A stretch of DNA of 6,372 nucleotides from JBOHPP01 sp050731755 (lineage in GTDB: Bacteria; Methylomirabilota; Methylomirabilia; Rokubacteriales; CSP1-6): NCBI GenBank assembly GCA_050731755.1, contig JBOHPP010000053.1:1-6372 (forward strand), in the 5' to 3' direction. The notes under the pieces were generated by a model. It was not told where the DNA came from and ran no database searches. It saw only the letters and a list, made by a program, of their open reading frames with translations. The position numbers and the translations under genes are program-made. Below are positions 6,098 through 6,372 of the stretch, one piece after another (the first letter of the stretch is position 1; the number at the start of each line of letters is the position of its first letter).

Positions 6098-6372
6098 TCA
6101 CAGCACTTCCACGGTGATGTGTTCGTTGGTGTAGACACAGATGCCGGCGGCAATACGCATGGCCTCGGTGGCCACCGTCTTGGCGTCGAGGTCGGCGTGG
6201 GCGATCAGCGCCCGGGCCGCCGCCACCGCGTAGGGCCCACCGGAGCCGATCCCGATCAGGCCGTCGTCCGGCTCGATGAGATCGCCGATGCCCGAGACGA
6301 TGAAGCTGTGCTCGCGGTCGGCGATGGCCAGCAGGGCCTCGAGCCTCCGCAGCACGCGGTCGGCCCGCCAGT
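6098..6372 (-). CDS. hslV: HslV, peptidase subunit of the HslUV protease, C-terminal half (cut by window edge)
   Basis: HslV is the N-terminal-threonine peptidase whose double hexamer is capped by HslU to degrade unfolded proteins in the cytoplasm. The visible 90 residues start WRADRVLRRLEALLAIADRE and run to the stop at 6100-6098. Family features are FIVSGIGDLIEPDDG, IGIGSGGPYAVAAARAL and the C-terminal ICVYTNEHITVEVL. The frame stays open through the window edge, so internal GTG codons such as that near 6355 are not the start. The catalytic threonine and the first half of the protein lie outside the window. Downstream, a purine-rich stretch next to the stop resembles the ribosome binding sites at other junctions of this operon. 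Confidence 0.95.
   Translation of the reverse strand, partial: WRADRVLRRLEALLAIADREHSFIVSGIGDLIEPDDGLIGIGSGGPYAVAAARALIAHADLDAKTVATEAMRIAAGICVYTNEHITVEVL

Overview
The window is GC-rich bacterial DNA with every convincing gene on the minus strand, packed into what looks like one operon. In transcription order (right to left) it holds the 3' end of hslV, a 274-bp repeat-bearing spacer, hslU, argB, argD, argF, argG and the 5' end of a comB-like gene. No tRNA, rRNA, insertion sequence or CRISPR array was recognised. The high GC, the hslVU-argBDFG order and the comB-like gene suggest an environmental lineage such as Methylomirabilota/Rokubacteria or a Desulfobacterota relative. That placement comes from memory of gene order, not from a search, and is tentative.

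Region by region: 6372-6098 is the C-terminal half of the HslV protease. 6097-5824 carries a roughly 65-bp tandem repeat (two near-identical copies, one truncated copy, one decayed copy) and is the one stretch that ordinary genes do not explain. 5823-4477 is the HslU unfoldase ATPase. 4463-263 is a tight block of four arginine genes: acetylglutamate kinase, acetylornithine aminotransferase, ornithine carbamoyltransferase and argininosuccinate synthase. 254-1 is the start of a 2-phosphosulfolactate phosphatase (ComB) family gene, cut by the window edge.

ArgB and ArgD act on N-acetylglutamate and its products. ArgF carbamoylates ornithine to citrulline, and ArgG joins citrulline to aspartate to give argininosuccinate. 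argC, argJ/argE and argH are not in the window; argH could lie beyond comB. Junctions in the arg block are 13 bp, 10 bp, a 4-bp overlap (GTGA), a short overlap and 8 bp, so translational coupling is likely. HslV and HslU form the ATP-dependent HslUV protease and share only the transcript with the arginine genes.

The most interesting observation is the hslV-hslU spacer. A good ribosome binding site followed by ATGAAC lies 10 nt after the hslV stop, while the real hslU begins GTGAAC 264 bp further on with no Shine-Dalgarno sequence. The repeat block appears to have split hslU from its ancestral translation start. Everything else is conventional, and I see no evidence of a new multi-gene system.
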